Numbered from the stretch's first letter, positions 53,055-61,780 are shown. The stretch is 64,000 nt of DNA from Kaistia granuli DSM 23481 (GCF_000380505.1 NZ_AQYH01000019.1:62001-126000), one strand, 5' to 3'. A program made the numbers and translations. The notes: generated by a model from the sequence alone, not told the origin.

Positions 53055-54536
53055 ATGAACGCCATCGTCCGCCAGCCCGATCCCAAGAAGCTGATCAAAG
53101 GCGCGACCGGGGACTGGGAAATCGTGATCGGCCTGGAGGTGCATGCCCAGGTCCTGTCGAAGTCGAAGCTGTTCTCGGGCGCCTCGACCGAATTCGGCGG
53201 ACCGCCGAACTCCCATGTCAGCCTCGTCGACGCGGCGATGCCCGGCATGCTGCCCGTGATCAACGAGGAATGCGTGGCGCAGGCTGTGCGCACCGGCCTC
53301 GGCCTCAACGCGCAGATCAACAATTACAGCGTGTTCGACCGCAAGAACTATTTCTATCCGGATCTGCCGCAGGGCTACCAGATCTCGCAGTTCAAGCAGC
53401 CGATCGTCGGCGAGGGCGAGATCATCATTGATCTCGACGGCGGCGAGAGCGTCACCGTCGGCATCGAGCGCCTGCATCTGGAGCAGGATGCCGGCAAGTC
53501 GCTGCACGACCAGCATCCGACCATGAGCTTTGTCGACCTGAACCGTTCCGGCGTCGCGCTGATGGAGATCGTCTCGAAGCCGGACCTGCGTTCGGCCGAC
53601 GAGGCAAAGGCGTATCTGACCAAGCTGCGCACGATCGTGCGCTATCTCGGCACCTGCGACGGCAACATGGACGAAGGCTCGATGCGCGCCGACGTCAACG
53701 TCTCGGTGCGCCGTCCCGGCGAGCCGCTCGGCACGCGCTGCGAGATCAAGAACGTCAACTCGATCCGCTTCGTCGGCCAGGCCGTCGACTACGAGGCGCG
53801 CCGCCAGGTCGGCATTCTGGAGGATGGCGGTTCGATCCATCAGGAAACCCGCCTGTTCGACGCCAACAAGGGCGAGACGCGGTCGATGCGCTCGAAGGAA
53901 GAGGCGCATGACTATCGCTACTTCCCGGATCCCGACCTGCTGCCGCTCGAACTGGAGCAGGCCTGGGTCGACGGACTGAAGGCGCTGCTGCCGGAGCTAC
54001 CCGACGCCAAGAAGGCGCGCTTCATCGCCGATCTCGGCCTCTCGCCCTATGACGCCAGCGTGCTGGTGCTCGAGCGCGACACGGCGGACTATTTTGAGGT
54101 CGTCGCCAACGGGCGCGATGCCAAGACGGCGGCCAACTGGGTGACGCAGGAACTGGCCGCCCGTCTGAACAAGGACGGCAAGGACATCGCGTCCAGCCCG
54201 GTCTCGGCCGAGCAGCTCGGCGCCATCATCGACCTGATCGGTGACGGCACGATTTCCGGCAAGATCGCCAAGGACCTGTTCGAGATCGTCTGGAACGAGG
54301 GCGGTGACCCGAAGGTCGTCGTCGAGGCGCGCGGCCTGAAGCAGGTCACCGATACCGGCGCGATCGAGAAGGTCGTTGATGACATCATCGCCGCCAACCC
54401 GGAAAAGGTCGAGCAGGCCAAGGCCAAGCCGACGCTGGCAGGCTGGTTCGTCGGCCAGATCATGAAGGCGTCGGGAGGCAAGGCCAATCCGCAGGTCGTC
54501 AACGATATCCTAAAGAAGAAGCTCGGCCTGGAGTAG
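53055..54536 (+). CDS. gatB: Aspartyl/glutamyl-tRNA amidotransferase subunit GatB
   Basis: The 493-residue subunit of GatCAB converts Glu-tRNA(Gln) (or Asp-tRNA(Asn)) to the amide with ammonia from GatA. The family signature [17 protein letters not shown] is present, as are [10 protein letters not shown] and the C-terminal helical YqeY-like domain that grips the tRNA elbow. gatA and gatC are not in the window. With the short gltX nearby, it supports an indirect Gln-tRNA route. Confidence 0.97.
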   Translation: MNAIVRQPDPKKLIKGATGDWEIVIGLEVHAQVLSKSKLFSGASTEFGGPPNSHVSLVDAAMPGMLPVINEECVAQAVRTGLGLNAQINNYSVFDRKNYFYPDLPQGYQISQFKQPIVGEGEIIIDLDGGESVTVGIERLHLEQDAGKSLHDQHPTMSFVDLNRSGVALMEIVSKPDLRSADEAKAYLTKLRTIVRYLGTCDGNMDEGSMRADVNVSVRRPGEPLGTRCEIKNVNSIRFVGQAVDYEARRQVGILEDGGSIHQETRLFDANKGETRSMRSKEEAHDYRYFPDPDLLPLELEQAWVDGLKALLPELPDAKKARFIADLGLSPYDASVLVLERDTADYFEVVANGRDAKTAANWVTQELAARLNKDGKDIASSPVSAEQLGAIIDLIGDGTISGKIAKDLFEIVWNEGGDPKVVVEARGLKQVTDTGAIEKVVDDIIAANPEKVEQAKAKPTLAGWFVGQIMKASGGKANPQVVNDILKKKLGLE

Positions 54537-54610
54537 GGCGGGGAAACCTGCGAACCGATTGCATTCCGCGCTATGGTTGCCGCCGACATCGAACTGTCGT
54601 GAGGGCAACC

Positions 54611-54817
54611 ATGACCAAGATTGTGCGGAAGACACAGGCGAGCGCCACCGGTGCGTCAGCGCTTGGGGCTCTCGCGATCGGCGCCGCCGCGATTGGCGCG
54701 ATCGCCTTTGGCGCCATGGCGATCGGCCGTCTGCGGATCCTGGAGGCCCGCATCGACAAGCTGTCGGTCGGCAGGCTTACGGTCGAGCATCTCGACATCC
54801 GCGACCCGGGGCGATGA
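54611..54817 (+). CDS. Small Gly/Ala/Ile repeat protein with a C-terminal helix
   Basis: The 68-residue protein has a basic start (MTKIVRKTQ), then a run of near-repeats (ALGALAIGAAAIGAIAFGAMAIGRL) where Ala-x-Gly or Ile-Gly recurs every 5 residues. A charged amphipathic tail follows (RILEARIDKLSVGRLTVEHLDIRDP). GAGGGC precedes the ATG at a good distance. The pattern resembles small hypothetical proteins seen in other proteobacteria and could be a membrane hairpin or a pentapeptide-like ladder. No function is known. It follows gatB by 74 bases. Confidence 0.7.
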   Translation: MTKIVRKTQASATGASALGALAIGAAAIGAIAFGAMAIGRLRILEARIDKLSVGRLTVEHLDIRDPGR

Positions 54818-54990
54818 CGCCTCGATAGAGGCCGCATTCAGCGTCAACGGCCGCGGCTGCCGGGGCGCGGGAGCTTCACGCTTGCTATGGAAGCCTTGCC
54901 TTGCCGTCGTGGGAAACCCAAATATGAATCTATGACCGATCGCTTGCCGATCGGTGACCGATCCAGCCCCAGCCAAGCCAAAGGTTTTCC

Positions 54991-55701
54991 ATGTCCGTGA
55001 ACCAGACCCAGCCGATCGAGCTGCACTACTGGCCGACCCCGAACGGCAAGAAGATCACCATCATGCTGGAGGAGCTCGGCGTTCCCTACTCCCTCCACTT
55101 CGTCAATATCGGCAAGGGCGACCAGTTCCAGCCGGACTTCCTGAAGATCTCGCCGAACAACAAGATGCCGGCGATCGTCGATCCGGAAGGCCCGGACGGC
55201 AAGCCGATCTCGGTGTTCGAATCGGGCGCCATCCTGCTCTATCTCGCCCGCAAGTTCGGCCGGTTCTATCCGACCGATGACGAGCGGGCGCGCGTCGAGG
55301 TCGAGGAATGGCTGATGTGGCAGATGGGCGGCTTCGGCCCGATGCTCGGCCAGCGCAACCACTTTTCCGTCTATGCGCCCGAGCGCATTCCCTACGCCAC
55401 CAAGCGCTATCAGGACGAGACGCATCGCCTCTATGGCGTGCTCAACCGGCGCCTCGCCGATCGCGATTTCGTCGCCGGCGACTATTCGATCGCCGACATG
55501 GCGATCTTTGGCTGGGCCGCCGGCTGGGAGACCCAGCAGTTCGATACGTCGGACTTCCCGCATGTGAAGCGCTGGATCGATCGGATGAATGCGCGTCCGG
55601 CCGTCGCGCGCGGCATGGCGGTCAAGGCTCCCGTCGCCCCGGTCAGTCTCGCCGACGACAAGGAAGCGCAGAAGATTCTCTTCAATCAGCGCGCCCGATA
55701 A
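54991..55701 (+). CDS. Glutathione S-transferase, Nu-class (YfcG/YghU-like)
   Basis: The 236-residue protein starts MSVNQTQPIELHYWPTPNGKKITIMLEELGVPYSLHFVNIGKGDQFQPDFLKISPNNKMPAIVDPEG, the pattern of the YfcG/YghU group, which have disulfide-bond reductase activity using glutathione and a Thr/Asn rather than a Tyr/Ser/Cys active site. FESGAILLYLARKFGRF is the glutathione gamma-Glu site, and a helical C-terminal domain follows. It is an independent gene. The 173-base space before it holds no clear element. Confidence 0.92.
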   Translation: MSVNQTQPIELHYWPTPNGKKITIMLEELGVPYSLHFVNIGKGDQFQPDFLKISPNNKMPAIVDPEGPDGKPISVFESGAILLYLARKFGRFYPTDDERARVEVEEWLMWQMGGFGPMLGQRNHFSVYAPERIPYATKRYQDETHRLYGVLNRRLADRDFVAGDYSIADMAIFGWAAGWETQQFDTSDFPHVKRWIDRMNARPAVARGMAVKAPVAPVSLADDKEAQKILFNQRAR

Positions 55702-55770
55702 GTCCCGGGACGGACGGTTCCGCGCCAGTTGGCCGGTTGACCCACCGCGAAACGGATAAGATGTTGTTCT

Positions 55771-55794
55771 CTGGCGGGGTGGTAGCCCCGTCAG
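55771..55794. repeat. Hairpin upstream of the FadR-type regulator
   Basis: CTGGCGGGG (55771-55779) pairs with CCCCGTCAG (55786-55794), with one G-T mismatch, around a 6-base loop. It lies between GST and the FadR gene. It could end GST transcription, but no T run follows. An operator role is also possible. Confidence 0.35.
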
Positions 55795-55884
55795 GGCAAA
55801 CATACTATGATAACGGCATGGCGGTATTGCACTGATGCCGCGTTTCGTTTGACGCCCGTGATTGCGGAAAGGGGCCCCTGGCGG

Positions 55885-56664
55885 ATGCGCGGTACCCAGG
55901 ATAAGACGCGGACACTGCGTGCCCCCGGCAGGGACAGGTCCGGCAGCCTGTCGGATCAGGTTGCCGCCGAGCTCGGCCGCCGCATCGTGTCCGGTGTCTA
56001 CAATCCCGGCGATACGCTGCCGACCGAGCCGATGGTCCAGGAAGAGTTCGGCGTTTCCCGCACCGCCGTCCGCGAGGCCATCCGCCTGCTGTCGGCCAAG
56101 GGGCTGACCGTCTCGCGCCCGAAGATCGGCACCAAGGTGCGGCCGCGCGTCGACTGGAACATGCTCGATCCCGATGTCCTGCACTGGCAGATCGACCAGC
56201 GGCCGAGTGACGAGTTCATCCATTCCCTGTTCGAGATGCGCGAGATCATCGAGCCGGCCGCGGCCTCGCGCGCGGCGGAACGGGCGACGGCGGAAGAGAT
56301 CGACAAGCTCGGCAAGGCGCTTGACGGCATCAAGAACCGCGATCGTGGCAGCGTCGACCAGATCCGCGCCGATCTCGCCTTTCACATGACCGTGCTTGAG
56401 GCGTCGCACAACCCAATGCTTCGGTCGGTCGGTGGCCTGATCGAATCCGGCCTGATCATCAGCTTTTCGCTCGGCTGGCGCACGGTGATGGGCGACGACG
56501 CGGTGCTGCAGCATCGCGATGTGTTCGAAGCGATCCGCGACCGCAATCCGGACGAGGCGTTCCTCGCCATGCGCCGGCTGCTGCGCAACGCCAAGGGCAA
56601 TGTCTTCGACTCTATCTGGGTCGGCCGCAATGCCGACGCCGAAGGCGAAACCAGCCTCAGCTAG
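55885..56664 (+). CDS. FadR-family (GntR) transcriptional regulator
   Basis: The 259-residue regulator has a winged HTH at the N-terminus (LSDQVAAELGRRIVSGVYNPGDTLPTEPMVQEEFGVSRTAVREAIRLLSAKGLTVSRPKIGTKVRP), the GntR signature. An all-helical FCD effector domain follows: EMREIIEPAAASRAAERAT and the metal-site His in FHMTVLEASHNPML. FCD regulators often sense organic acids. The sugar-acid degradation genes that follow immediately (77 bases away, same strand) are the likely targets. The ATG at 55885 follows an AAAGGGG site. Confidence 0.9.
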   Translation: MRGTQDKTRTLRAPGRDRSGSLSDQVAAELGRRIVSGVYNPGDTLPTEPMVQEEFGVSRTAVREAIRLLSAKGLTVSRPKIGTKVRPRVDWNMLDPDVLHWQIDQRPSDEFIHSLFEMREIIEPAAASRAAERATAEEIDKLGKALDGIKNRDRGSVDQIRADLAFHMTVLEASHNPMLRSVGGLIESGLIISFSLGWRTVMGDDAVLQHRDVFEAIRDRNPDEAFLAMRRLLRNAKGNVFDSIWVGRNADAEGETSLS

Positions 56665-56741
56665 CTTCACCACCGTTCCATCAACGAAAATCGGCCGCGG
56701 CGCCTGCGCAGACGGCCGTCTGGCACAACAGGAGAGAAACA

Positions 56742-57746
56742 ATGAGACTGATGCAGATCAAGACCGAAGCCGGTGAGCGCGCCGTCGTCGCCACGGTGCC
56801 GAACGGCGCCGGCGAGCGGTCCTACATCGTGCCGGGCTTCGCCACCGTCTACGCCATCGCGCAGGCCGCGATCGCCGCCAAGTCGGGCATCGAGGCGATC
56901 GTCGAGGCGGCTTCGGCCGGCGCGACCGAGGAAGTCGACCGCGCAGCCCTGCTGGCCTCCGGCCGTGTTTTGGCGCCGATCGACCATGAGGATCCGGCGC
57001 ATCTCCTGATCACCGGCACGGGCCTGACCCATCTGGGCTCCGCCTCGGCCCGCGACGCCATGCACAAGACGCCGGACGAGGACGAGGTCCTCACCGACTC
57101 GATGAAGATGTTCCGCATGGGCCTCGAGAACGGCAAGCCGGCCGTCGGCCAGCAGGGCGTGCAGCCGGAGTGGTTCTACAAGGGCGACGGCGCGCTGCTC
57201 GTCGGCCCGGGCCAGCCGCTGACCGCGCCGTCCTTCGCCCAGGACGGCGGCGAGGAGCCGGAAGTGGCCGGCATCTACATCGTCGGCGACAATGGCCAGC
57301 CCTACCGGATCGGCTTCGCCATGGCGAACGAGTTCTCCGACCACATCATGGAGCGGGTGAACTATCTCTATCTCGCCCATTCCAAGCTGCGTCCGTGCTC
57401 GGTCGGCCCGGAACTCCTCGTCGGTGCGCTGCCGGACGACGTGCGCGGCCGTTCGAAGATCTACCGCGACGGCAAGGTCATCTTCGACGAGCCGTTCCTT
57501 TCGGGCGAGGCGAACATGTCGCACACGCTGGAAAACCTCGAATATCACCACTTCAAGTATGACTTCTTCCGTCGTCCGGGCCAGGTGCATGTCCACACCT
57601 ATGGCACGGCGACTCTGAGCGTTGCCTTCGGAATCAAGACGCAGGCCGGCGACGTGTTCGACATCCAGTCGGACACTTTCGGTCTGCCGCTCACGAACCC
57701 GCTCGCCTTCGCCAAGGAAGAGAAGGTCACCGTCACCCAGCTTTGA
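56742..57746 (+). CDS. AraD1 family protein (fumarylacetoacetase-fold sugar-acid dehydratase-like)
   Basis: The 334-residue protein resembles the AraD1 group, a fumarylacetoacetate hydrolase-like family tied to L-arabonate and related 2-keto-3-deoxy acid breakdown. ITGTGLTHLGSASARDAMHK near residue 90 and EPEVAGIYIVGDNGQPYRIGFAMANEFSDHIME hold the conserved Glu/His/Asp metal cluster. FEYHHFKYDFFRRPGQVHVHTYG-like text follows further on. The reaction is inferred to remove water from a 2-keto-3-deoxy pentonate. It sits between the FadR regulator and an aldehyde dehydrogenase. A CAGGAG site precedes the ATG. Confidence 0.85.
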   Translation: MRLMQIKTEAGERAVVATVPNGAGERSYIVPGFATVYAIAQAAIAAKSGIEAIVEAASAGATEEVDRAALLASGRVLAPIDHEDPAHLLITGTGLTHLGSASARDAMHKTPDEDEVLTDSMKMFRMGLENGKPAVGQQGVQPEWFYKGDGALLVGPGQPLTAPSFAQDGGEEPEVAGIYIVGDNGQPYRIGFAMANEFSDHIMERVNYLYLAHSKLRPCSVGPELLVGALPDDVRGRSKIYRDGKVIFDEPFLSGEANMSHTLENLEYHHFKYDFFRRPGQVHVHTYGTATLSVAFGIKTQAGDVFDIQSDTFGLPLTNPLAFAKEEKVTVTQL

Positions 57747-57867
57747 GGGTTGGCCATCGGGGGGCTGGCGGGATAAAAGGACGGAACTTTCCGAACCTCG
57801 GTTCCTGCCCCCTCCATCCCGGCTCCGGCCGGGCCATATCCGTTCCACGACGTTCAAGGATCAACTG

Positions 57868-59304
57868 ATGAGCACACTGCACAAGAACTACATTGGTGGC
57901 GAATGGGTCGGCGGCACCGCGCGTCCCAACATCAACCCGTCCAATACGAACGAAGTGGTCGGTGAATTCGCACAGGCGACGGCGGAAGACGCCAAGGCTG
58001 CGATCGACGCCGCCGCCGATGCGTTCAAGACCTGGTCTCTCTCGGGCATCCAGCAGCGCCACGACATCCTGAAGGCGACGGGCGACGAGATCCTGGCGCG
58101 CAAGGAAGAAATCGGCCGCCTGCTGTCGCGCGAAGAGGGCAAGACCCTTCCCGAGGGCATTGGCGAGACGACGCGCGCCGCGCAGATCTTCCATTTCTTC
58201 GCCGGTGAAACCCTGCGTCTGGCCGGCGAGATCCTGCCGAGCGTGCGTCCGGGCATCGACGTCGCGATCACCCGCGAGCCGGTCGGCGTCGTCGGCCTGA
58301 TCACGCCGTGGAATTTCCCGATCGCCATTCCGGCCTGGAAGATCGCCCCGGCCATCGCCTATGGCAACACCGTCGTCCTGAAGCCGGCCGATCTCGTCCC
58401 GGGCTGCGCCTGGACGATCGTCGACATTCTCGTCCGCAACGGCCTGCCCAAGGGCGTCGTCAACCTGGTCATGGGCCGCGGTTCGGTCGTCGGCCAGGCG
58501 ATCCTCGAATCGCCGAAGGTCAATGCCGTCTCGTTCACCGGTTCGGTCGGCACCGGCAAGAAGGTCGCCGAGGCCTCGATCGCCGTCATGCGCAAGTTCC
58601 AGCTCGAGATGGGCGGCAAGAACCCGACCATCGTGCTCGATGACGCCGATCTGAAGGTCGCCGTCGAGTCGACCGCGAACAGCGCCTTCTTCTCGACCGG
58701 CCAGCGTTGCACGGCTTCGTCGCGCCTGATCGTCACCGAGAAGATCCACGACCAGTATGTCGAGGCGCTCGCTGCCCGCATGAAGGACATCGTCGTCGAC
58801 GACGCGGTCAAGCAGGGTACCCATGTCGGCCCGGTGGTCGACCAGAGCCAGCTCGACCAGGATCTGCGCTACATCCAGATCGCCAAGGACGAAGGCGGCA
58901 CGCTCGCCTACGGCGGCGAGCGCATCGAGCGCGAGAATCCGGGCTTCTTCCTGCAGCCGGCGCTGTTCACCAACACGACGCCCGACATGCGCATCAACAA
59001 GGAAGAGGTCTTCGGCCCGGTCGCCAGCGTGATCAAGGTCAAGGACTACGAGGAAGCGCTCGCGGTCGCCAACGACACGCCGTTCGGCCTCGCCGCCGGC
59101 ATCGTGACGACCAGCCTGAAGAGCGCGACCCACTTCAAGCGCCATTCGGAAGCCGGCATGGTCATGGTCAACCTGCCGACGGCAGGCGTCGACTATCACG
59201 TGCCGTTCGGCGGCCGGAAGGGTTCGAGCTACGGCCCGCGCGAGCAGGGCAAGTACGCGGTCGAGTTCTTCACGACCGTCAAGACGGCCTACACGCAGCC
59301 GTAA
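57868..59304 (+). CDS. Aldehyde dehydrogenase, likely 2,5-dioxopentanoate (alpha-ketoglutaric semialdehyde) dehydrogenase
   Basis: The 478-residue NAD(P)+ aldehyde dehydrogenase has catalytic Cys in FFSTGQRCTASSRLIVTEKI, the general-base Glu in FQLEMGGKNPTIVLDDADL and cofactor motif VSFTGSVGTGKKVAE. The start MSTLHKNYIGGEWVGG and HVPFGGRKGSSYGPREQGKYAVEFFT at the end match the group that oxidises alpha-ketoglutaric semialdehyde to 2-oxoglutarate. The substrate is inferred from the AraD1 neighbour. The ATG at 57868 has AGGA upstream; the frame is open earlier without family character. Confidence 0.9.
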   Translation: MSTLHKNYIGGEWVGGTARPNINPSNTNEVVGEFAQATAEDAKAAIDAAADAFKTWSLSGIQQRHDILKATGDEILARKEEIGRLLSREEGKTLPEGIGETTRAAQIFHFFAGETLRLAGEILPSVRPGIDVAITREPVGVVGLITPWNFPIAIPAWKIAPAIAYGNTVVLKPADLVPGCAWTIVDILVRNGLPKGVVNLVMGRGSVVGQAILESPKVNAVSFTGSVGTGKKVAEASIAVMRKFQLEMGGKNPTIVLDDADLKVAVESTANSAFFSTGQRCTASSRLIVTEKIHDQYVEALAARMKDIVVDDAVKQGTHVGPVVDQSQLDQDLRYIQIAKDEGGTLAYGGERIERENPGFFLQPALFTNTTPDMRINKEEVFGPVASVIKVKDYEEALAVANDTPFGLAAGIVTTSLKSATHFKRHSEAGMVMVNLPTAGVDYHVPFGGRKGSSYGPREQGKYAVEFFTTVKTAYTQP

Positions 59305-59328
59305 TCGGCTGTCGTCATCGAGTTCAGA

Positions 59329-59350
59329 ACGGGCGCCTTCGGGCGCCCGT
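59329..59350 (+). terminator. Terminator of the sugar-acid operon
   Basis: The stem ACGGGCGCC / GGCGCCCGT with a TTCG loop is followed by TTTCGTTTC. It lies 25 bases after the dehydrogenase stop. Confidence 0.88.
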
Positions 59351-59424
59351 TTTCGTTTCGGGCCACGGCAACAGGGCAGGCTCGCGATGTGATTAGCCGG
59401 GAGGTGGGCACGCTCAACCGTGAT

Positions 59425-59453
59425 TTGACATGCAGGTATTTACCTGCATATCT
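59425..59453 (+). promoter_or_regulatory. Promoter of the third ArsR-SRPBCC module
   Basis: A consensus TTGACA at 59425-59430 is followed, after 17 bases, by ATATCT at 59448-59453. The spacer holds most of the palindrome, so the repressor and polymerase would compete for this DNA. A leader of about 18 bases with a GGGAG site then leads to the ATG at 59478. Confidence 0.65.
59430..59449. promoter_or_regulatory. Palindromic ArsR operator in the promoter spacer
   Basis: The sequence atgcaggtatttacctgcat has perfect 9-base arms with a TT centre. It fills the space between the -35 and -10 boxes. It differs from the AACCA-type operators of the other two modules, so this regulator should have a different DNA specificity. 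Confidence 0.78.
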
Positions 59454-59477
59454 CTGTCTCCGAAGCGAGGGAGATCG

Positions 59478-59792
59478 ATGCACGCGGACGATGTCTTCAA
59501 GGCGCTGGCCGACCCCACCCGCAGAAGGCTGCTCGACCTTCTCTGCGAGCAGAACGGGCAGACGCTCGGCCAGCTCTGCGAGCATCTCGACATGGCCCGG
59601 CAATCCGCCACCCAGCATCTCGGGATCCTGGAAGCGGCCAATCTGGTGAGCACGGTCCGGCGCGGCAGGGAAAAGCTGCACTTCATCAACCCCGTGCCCT
59701 TGCACGAGGTCTACGAGCGGTGGGTGCGAAAGTTCGAAAAGCAGCGGCTCAGCCTGCTGCATGATCTGAAGCGAGAACTGGAAGGAGAGTAG
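59478..59792 (+). CDS. ArsR-type HTH regulator of the third SRPBCC module
   Basis: The 104-residue winged-helix protein has ADDVFKALADPTRRRLLDLLCEQNGQTLGQLCEHLDMARQSATQHLGILEAANLVSTVRRGREKLHFIN. Two Cys (LLCEQ, LCEH) lie near the HTH but not in a CxC metalloid motif. The ATG at 59478 has a GGGAG site. It is followed two bases later by an SRPBCC gene, so the pair is co-transcribed. Confidence 0.93.
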   Translation: MHADDVFKALADPTRRRLLDLLCEQNGQTLGQLCEHLDMARQSATQHLGILEAANLVSTVRRGREKLHFINPVPLHEVYERWVRKFEKQRLSLLHDLKRELEGE

Positions 59793-59794
59793 TC

Positions 59795-60259
59795 ATGGCC
59801 AAGGACAAGACGAGTTTTGTTTATGTGACCTACATCGTCTCGACGCCCCAGAAGGTGTTCGAGGCGATCACGAAACCGGAAGTCGCCCGGCGCTACTGGG
59901 GCCACGAGAATGTCTCCGACTGGAAGGTGGGCTCGAACTGGCAGCATGTCCGCACCAATGACGAGCGGCGGGTCGATCTGGTCGGCAAGGTTCTCGAGAG
60001 CTCGCCGCCGACCCGCCTCGTGATCTCCTGGGCTGACCCGTCTGAGATGGACAATCCGGCAAGCCACAGCCGGGTGACGTTCGCGATCGATCCCTATGAC
60101 GACATGGTTCGGCTGACCGTCAGCCATGAGGAGCTCGAGGCCGGCAGCGGCATGGCGAAGGGCATCCAGCAGGGATGGCCGATCGTCCTCTCCAGCCTGA
60201 AATCCTTCCTGGAAACCGGCCGCGCCATCGACGTCTTCGCCAAGCCGAAAGCGGCCTGA
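59795..60259 (+). CDS. SRPBCC (AHSA1-like) family protein, third ArsR module
   Basis: The 154-residue protein has FVYVTYIVSTPQKVFEAITKPEVARRYWGHENVSDWKVGSNWQH, the AHSA1-type START fold opening. PPTRLVISWADPSE, VTFAIDPYDDMVRLTVSHEEL and a final amphipathic helix (GWPIVLSSLKSFLETGR) follow. GGAAGGAG precedes the ATG. It shares a promoter with ArsR just upstream. Ligand unknown. Confidence 0.93.
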   Translation: MAKDKTSFVYVTYIVSTPQKVFEAITKPEVARRYWGHENVSDWKVGSNWQHVRTNDERRVDLVGKVLESSPPTRLVISWADPSEMDNPASHSRVTFAIDPYDDMVRLTVSHEELEAGSGMAKGIQQGWPIVLSSLKSFLETGRAIDVFAKPKAA

Positions 60260-60304
60260 TCCCGAACGGTACCGATCCGGAAACCTGACTCCAGGAGAAC
60301 GAGC

Positions 60305-60718
60305 ATGACCGAGCCCTACCGGGGTGGATGCGCGTGCGGCGCGATCCGCTACGAGACGACGAGCGAGCCCATCGTCGAGCTCCACTGCCAGTGCCGCGAA
60401 TGCCAGAAGCGGAGCGGCACCGGCCATAGCTCCTATTTGACCTTCGCCCTGAGGTCCGAGATGACCATCACCGGCGAGGCGAAGGAGTGGCAGGTCGCCG
60501 GCGAGAGCGGCAACATGAAGGTCCATGCCTTCTGTCCGAACTGCGGCACGCCGGTCTATCTGACCTTCGTTGCCATGCCGGAGTTGATCGCGGTCCACGC
60601 GGCCAGCCTGGACGAACCCGGCCGGTTCAAGCCCCAATTCGTCACCTATGGCGTCCGCGGCCTCGCCTGGGACACGATCGATGCCGCTTTGCCGCGCTTC
60701 GAGCGGATGCCCGGGTAG
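60305..60718 (+). CDS. GFA family glutathione-dependent formaldehyde-activating-like protein
   Basis: The 137-residue zinc protein starts YRGGCACGAIRYETTSEPIVELHCQCRECQKRSGTGHS and continues with CPNCGTPVYLTF, the Cys sets of the GFA/Mss4-like fold that bind one or two zinc ions. GFA relatives are proposed to catalyse or bind S-hydroxymethylglutathione, although the true activity of most members is unproven. It is 45 bases after the SRPBCC gene, with its own AGGAG site, and is likely the third gene of that operon. Confidence 0.9.
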   Translation: MTEPYRGGCACGAIRYETTSEPIVELHCQCRECQKRSGTGHSSYLTFALRSEMTITGEAKEWQVAGESGNMKVHAFCPNCGTPVYLTFVAMPELIAVHAASLDEPGRFKPQFVTYGVRGLAWDTIDAALPRFERMPG

Positions 60719-60733
60719 AGCAGGCAACCTCGG

Positions 60734-61627
60734 CTAGCCGCGGATGAGCGGCGTCTTGCCGGAGAAGAGCGGCTGGTGCCGGCCGATCAGGCGGGCGACG
60801 CGCTCGGCCGCGGTGTGGATCGCGGCCTGGTGGCGGTCCTCGTGATGGGTGACGAGCCATTGTTCGGAGGCGAGCGCCGCGATCGGTTCGCCGGCGCGTT
60901 CGAGATCCGGCTCGACATCGCCGATCAGGCAGGGCAGGACGGCCCGGCCGGCGCCGGCGCGCACCAGGTCGAGCAGCGTGCGCGGGTCGCTCGCCCGGAT
61001 GGCGATCGCCTCGCCATGTTCGGCGGCCAGCCACTGGGCGGAGGGCGTGATCGCGGCCTCGCCGCCGATGCCGATCCAGGGCAGGGTGGCGCAATCCTCG
61101 GTCATCGTCCGGCGGGCATAGCTCGCGAAGGCGACGACGCCGACGCGCCGTCCCGCCAGCCATGCCTCTTCCGGCCGCCGGTTGCGGATACCGATGTCGG
61201 CGGCGCGCCGGCCGATGTCGAGCCGGGCATTGGCGGTGGTGAATTCGAGCGTCCAGGCATCCGCCACCGTCCACACCGCTTCGATGTTGCGAGCGAGAAA
61301 GGCCGTCATCCAGTGGCCGGCGGAAATGCGAACCACCGGCCGGGTCGCCGTGCCGGCCCGCCAGCGTTCGACGCCCGCCGCCGCCGCTTCCACGTCCTGG
61401 GCGTGGGCGAGCAGCGTGCGCCCGTCCTCCGTCAGTTCGTAGCCCTGCCGTCCCCGCGTGAACAGCCGCACGCCGAGCGCGCGCTCGAGCGCGGTCATGC
61501 GCCGTCCCAGCGTCGGCGCGCTGCTGCCGCTCGCCCGCGCCGCCGGGCCGAGGCCGCCGGCCCGCGCCACGGCGAGGAACAGTTTCAGATCCTGCCAGTC
61601 GAACTCGTTCATTTTTGAAATGCTCAT
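60734..61627 (-). CDS. LysR family transcriptional regulator
   Basis: The 297-residue regulator has the LysR N-terminal HTH (FDWQDLKLFLAVARAGGLGPAARASGSSAPTLGRRMTALERALGVRLFTRGRQGYELTEDG). A periplasmic-binding-like effector domain follows. The start is uncertain: ATG at 61627 (MSISKMNEF) is used, ATG at 61612 (MNEFDWQ) and an upstream TTG are alternatives. It is divergent from an aldo/keto reductase gene 153 bases away, the usual target arrangement for LysR regulators. Confidence 0.9.
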   Translation of the reverse strand: MSISKMNEFDWQDLKLFLAVARAGGLGPAARASGSSAPTLGRRMTALERALGVRLFTRGRQGYELTEDGRTLLAHAQDVEAAAAGVERWRAGTATRPVVRISAGHWMTAFLARNIEAVWTVADAWTLEFTTANARLDIGRRAADIGIRNRRPEEAWLAGRRVGVVAFASYARRTMTEDCATLPWIGIGGEAAITPSAQWLAAEHGEAIAIRASDPRTLLDLVRAGAGRAVLPCLIGDVEPDLERAGEPIAALASEQWLVTHHEDRHQAAIHTAAERVARLIGRHQPLFSGKTPLIRG

Positions 61628-61780
61628 TGCGGCTTCGTTCGTTTCGGGCTTGGCGGTCAAAGGCTAGGAATAGGCGCGATGCTCGCGACACCCCCGACGG
61701 TCCTGCGGCCACGCCAGCAGGAAAGGTCGCGCGTCGTTGCGATTTTGTAATAGGCAGCCTTTCCTCACAAGGAGTTCGTC

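Noticed and set aside
54844-56742. A 632-codon minus-strand open frame over the GST and FadR genes
   Set aside because: Both plus-strand genes are well recognised, have ribosome sites and match families over their full length. The antisense translation has no recognisable domain.
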